From Desulfurococcales archaeon (GTDB lineage Archaea > Thermoproteota > Thermoprotei_A > Sulfolobales > Desulfurococcaceae), in assembly GCA_027083045.1 (NCBI GenBank), contig JALWQP010000092.1, forward strand, positions 28,039 through 34,427: DNA of 6,389 bases. The letters run 5' to 3'. This document shows positions 6,032-6,389 of this stretch, one piece after another. The translations under genes were made by a program, and so were the position numbers. The notes beneath the pieces were generated by a model that searched no databases, was not told where the DNA came from, and was given only the letters and a program-made list of their open reading frames with translations. Each line of letters starts with the position of its first letter. The stretch's first letter is position 1.

Positions 6032-6280
6032 TTATCCACCCGAGCCAGGAGGCAATAATGCTATTTCATCATTAGGTCCGCATTCGATATCATCGGCAGG
6101 CCTTCCATTCACATATATGCTAAATGATATACCGATGCTTTTCAGCTCCGGGTATTTTTTGTAAATCTCGTCGAGGAGTCTGCTTACTCTGATTTTATGG
6201 TTATCTACTATTAGCGATATAGTGTTTGAACCTATAATGTCTACTAATAATCCATAGATTTTAATGATGTACTTTGGCAG
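6032..6280 (-). CDS. moaD: Molybdopterin synthase sulfur carrier MoaD, probable CTG start
   Basis: MoaD is the ubiquitin-fold sulfur carrier whose C-terminal glycine becomes a thiocarboxylate. The frame ends IALLPPGSGG and TAA (6032-6034), the expected PP-x-x-GG tail, and the body IYGLLVDIIGSNTISLIV...SRLLDEIYKKYPELKS...ISFSIYVNGRP...GPNDEIALLPP matches the family. The frame is closed by TAG at 6301-6303, and between it and the conserved region there is no ATG, GTG or TTG. A strong Shine-Dalgarno, GAGGTGG (complement of 6287-6293), lies six bases before CTG at 6278-6280. That gives an 82-residue protein, the usual MoaD size, so I take CTG as the start; ATC or ATT a few codons later are alternatives. 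It is followed after one base by moaE, and a TATA box lies just upstream. ThiS or another ubiquitin-like carrier is less likely, given moaE. Confidence 0.85.
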   Translation of the reverse strand: MPKYIIKIYGLLVDIIGSNTISLIVDNHKIRVSRLLDEIYKKYPELKSIGISFSIYVNGRPADDIECGPNDEIALLPPGSGG

Positions 6281-6286
6281 AAATAA

Positions 6287-6293
6287 CCACCTC
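6287..6293 (-). promoter_or_regulatory. Shine-Dalgarno sequence of moaD
   Basis: On the minus strand this reads GAGGTGG, an almost complete match to the archaeal anti-Shine-Dalgarno. It stands six bases before CTG 6280. In the GTG frame that begins within it (6290), translation would stop after nine codons, so it serves moaD only. Confidence 0.65.
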
Positions 6294-6315
6294 TTTCTCT
6301 ACGGGCCAAAAAACA

Positions 6316-6328
6316 CTATATATTTTTT
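6316..6328 (-). promoter_or_regulatory. TATA box of moaD-moaE
   Basis: The minus strand reads AAAAAATATATAG here. A transcription start about 25 bases on would be near 6295, just before the Shine-Dalgarno, giving a leader of roughly 15 bases. This supports a start codon near 6280. Confidence 0.55.
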
Positions 6329-6333
6329 CTCAT

Positions 6334-6351
6334 AAATTGTTAACTCAATTT
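6334..6351. repeat. Inverted repeat upstream of the moaD TATA box
   Basis: AAATTG (6334-6339) and CAATTT (6346-6351) form a perfect 6-bp dyad with a 6-base centre that includes the palindrome GTTAAC. It lies immediately upstream of the moaD TATA box, where archaeal activators or repressors often bind. The surrounding DNA is very AT-rich, so chance occurrence is possible. Confidence 0.35.
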
Positions 6352-6389
6352 GTAAAATAAACTATTAAAGTTAGAATATTAGAAAACAG

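Noticed and set aside
5858..6058. Plus-strand open frame opposite moaE.
   Set aside because: It is low-complexity, antisense to a well-conserved MoaE and crosses the moaD-moaE junction.
6264..6290. GTG at 6290 as the moaD start.
   Set aside because: It is in another frame and reaches a stop after nine codons.

Overview
This 6.4-kb window looks like chromosomal DNA from a hyperthermophilic archaeon, most likely a crenarchaeote of the Desulfurococcales type. The evidence is archaeal-style tRNA genes without encoded CCA, AT-rich TATA boxes about 25 bases before inferred transcription starts, AGA/AGG and ATA-rich codon use, TTG and other non-ATG starts, and a tetraether-lipid-synthase-type radical SAM protein. 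The genus cannot be fixed from this sequence alone. Gene density is high and most genes read as vertically inherited. I see no transposon, CRISPR array or prophage.

Layout. (1) Positions 1-882, plus strand: the 3' part of a DUF1152 gene cut by the window edge. (2) Positions 884-960: a very GC-rich block with nested complementary segments, a candidate structured RNA of unknown identity. (3) Positions 1047-1364, plus: a 105-residue protein I do not recognise. (4) Positions 1426-1498, plus: tRNA-Thr(GGT). (5) Positions 1509-2144, minus: a MarC-family membrane protein, convergent with tRNA-Thr. (6) Positions 2217-2291, minus: tRNA-Val(GAC). (7) Positions 2443-5585, plus: a tight three-gene run of a Tes-like radical SAM enzyme, moaA and moaC. 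(8) Positions 5551-6280, minus: moaD and moaE, running toward moaC and overlapping its 3' end by 35 bp.

The second half is a molybdenum/tungsten cofactor (pyranopterin) cluster. MoaA and MoaC convert GTP to cyclic pyranopterin monophosphate (cPMP). MoaD and MoaE form the molybdopterin synthase that adds the dithiolene sulfurs to cPMP. All four core enzymes of the first two steps are therefore present, split into two convergent transcription units. Genes for metal insertion, MoaD adenylation and the early MoaB/MogA-type step are not in the window.

The points most worth a second look are: moaD has no ATG, GTG or TTG start, but a strong Shine-Dalgarno sequence is correctly placed for a CTG start; the Tes-family radical SAM gene shares a probable operon with moaA and moaC; the GC-rich block at 884-960 is unexplained; and the end of moaA carries what looks like an internal promoter for moaC.
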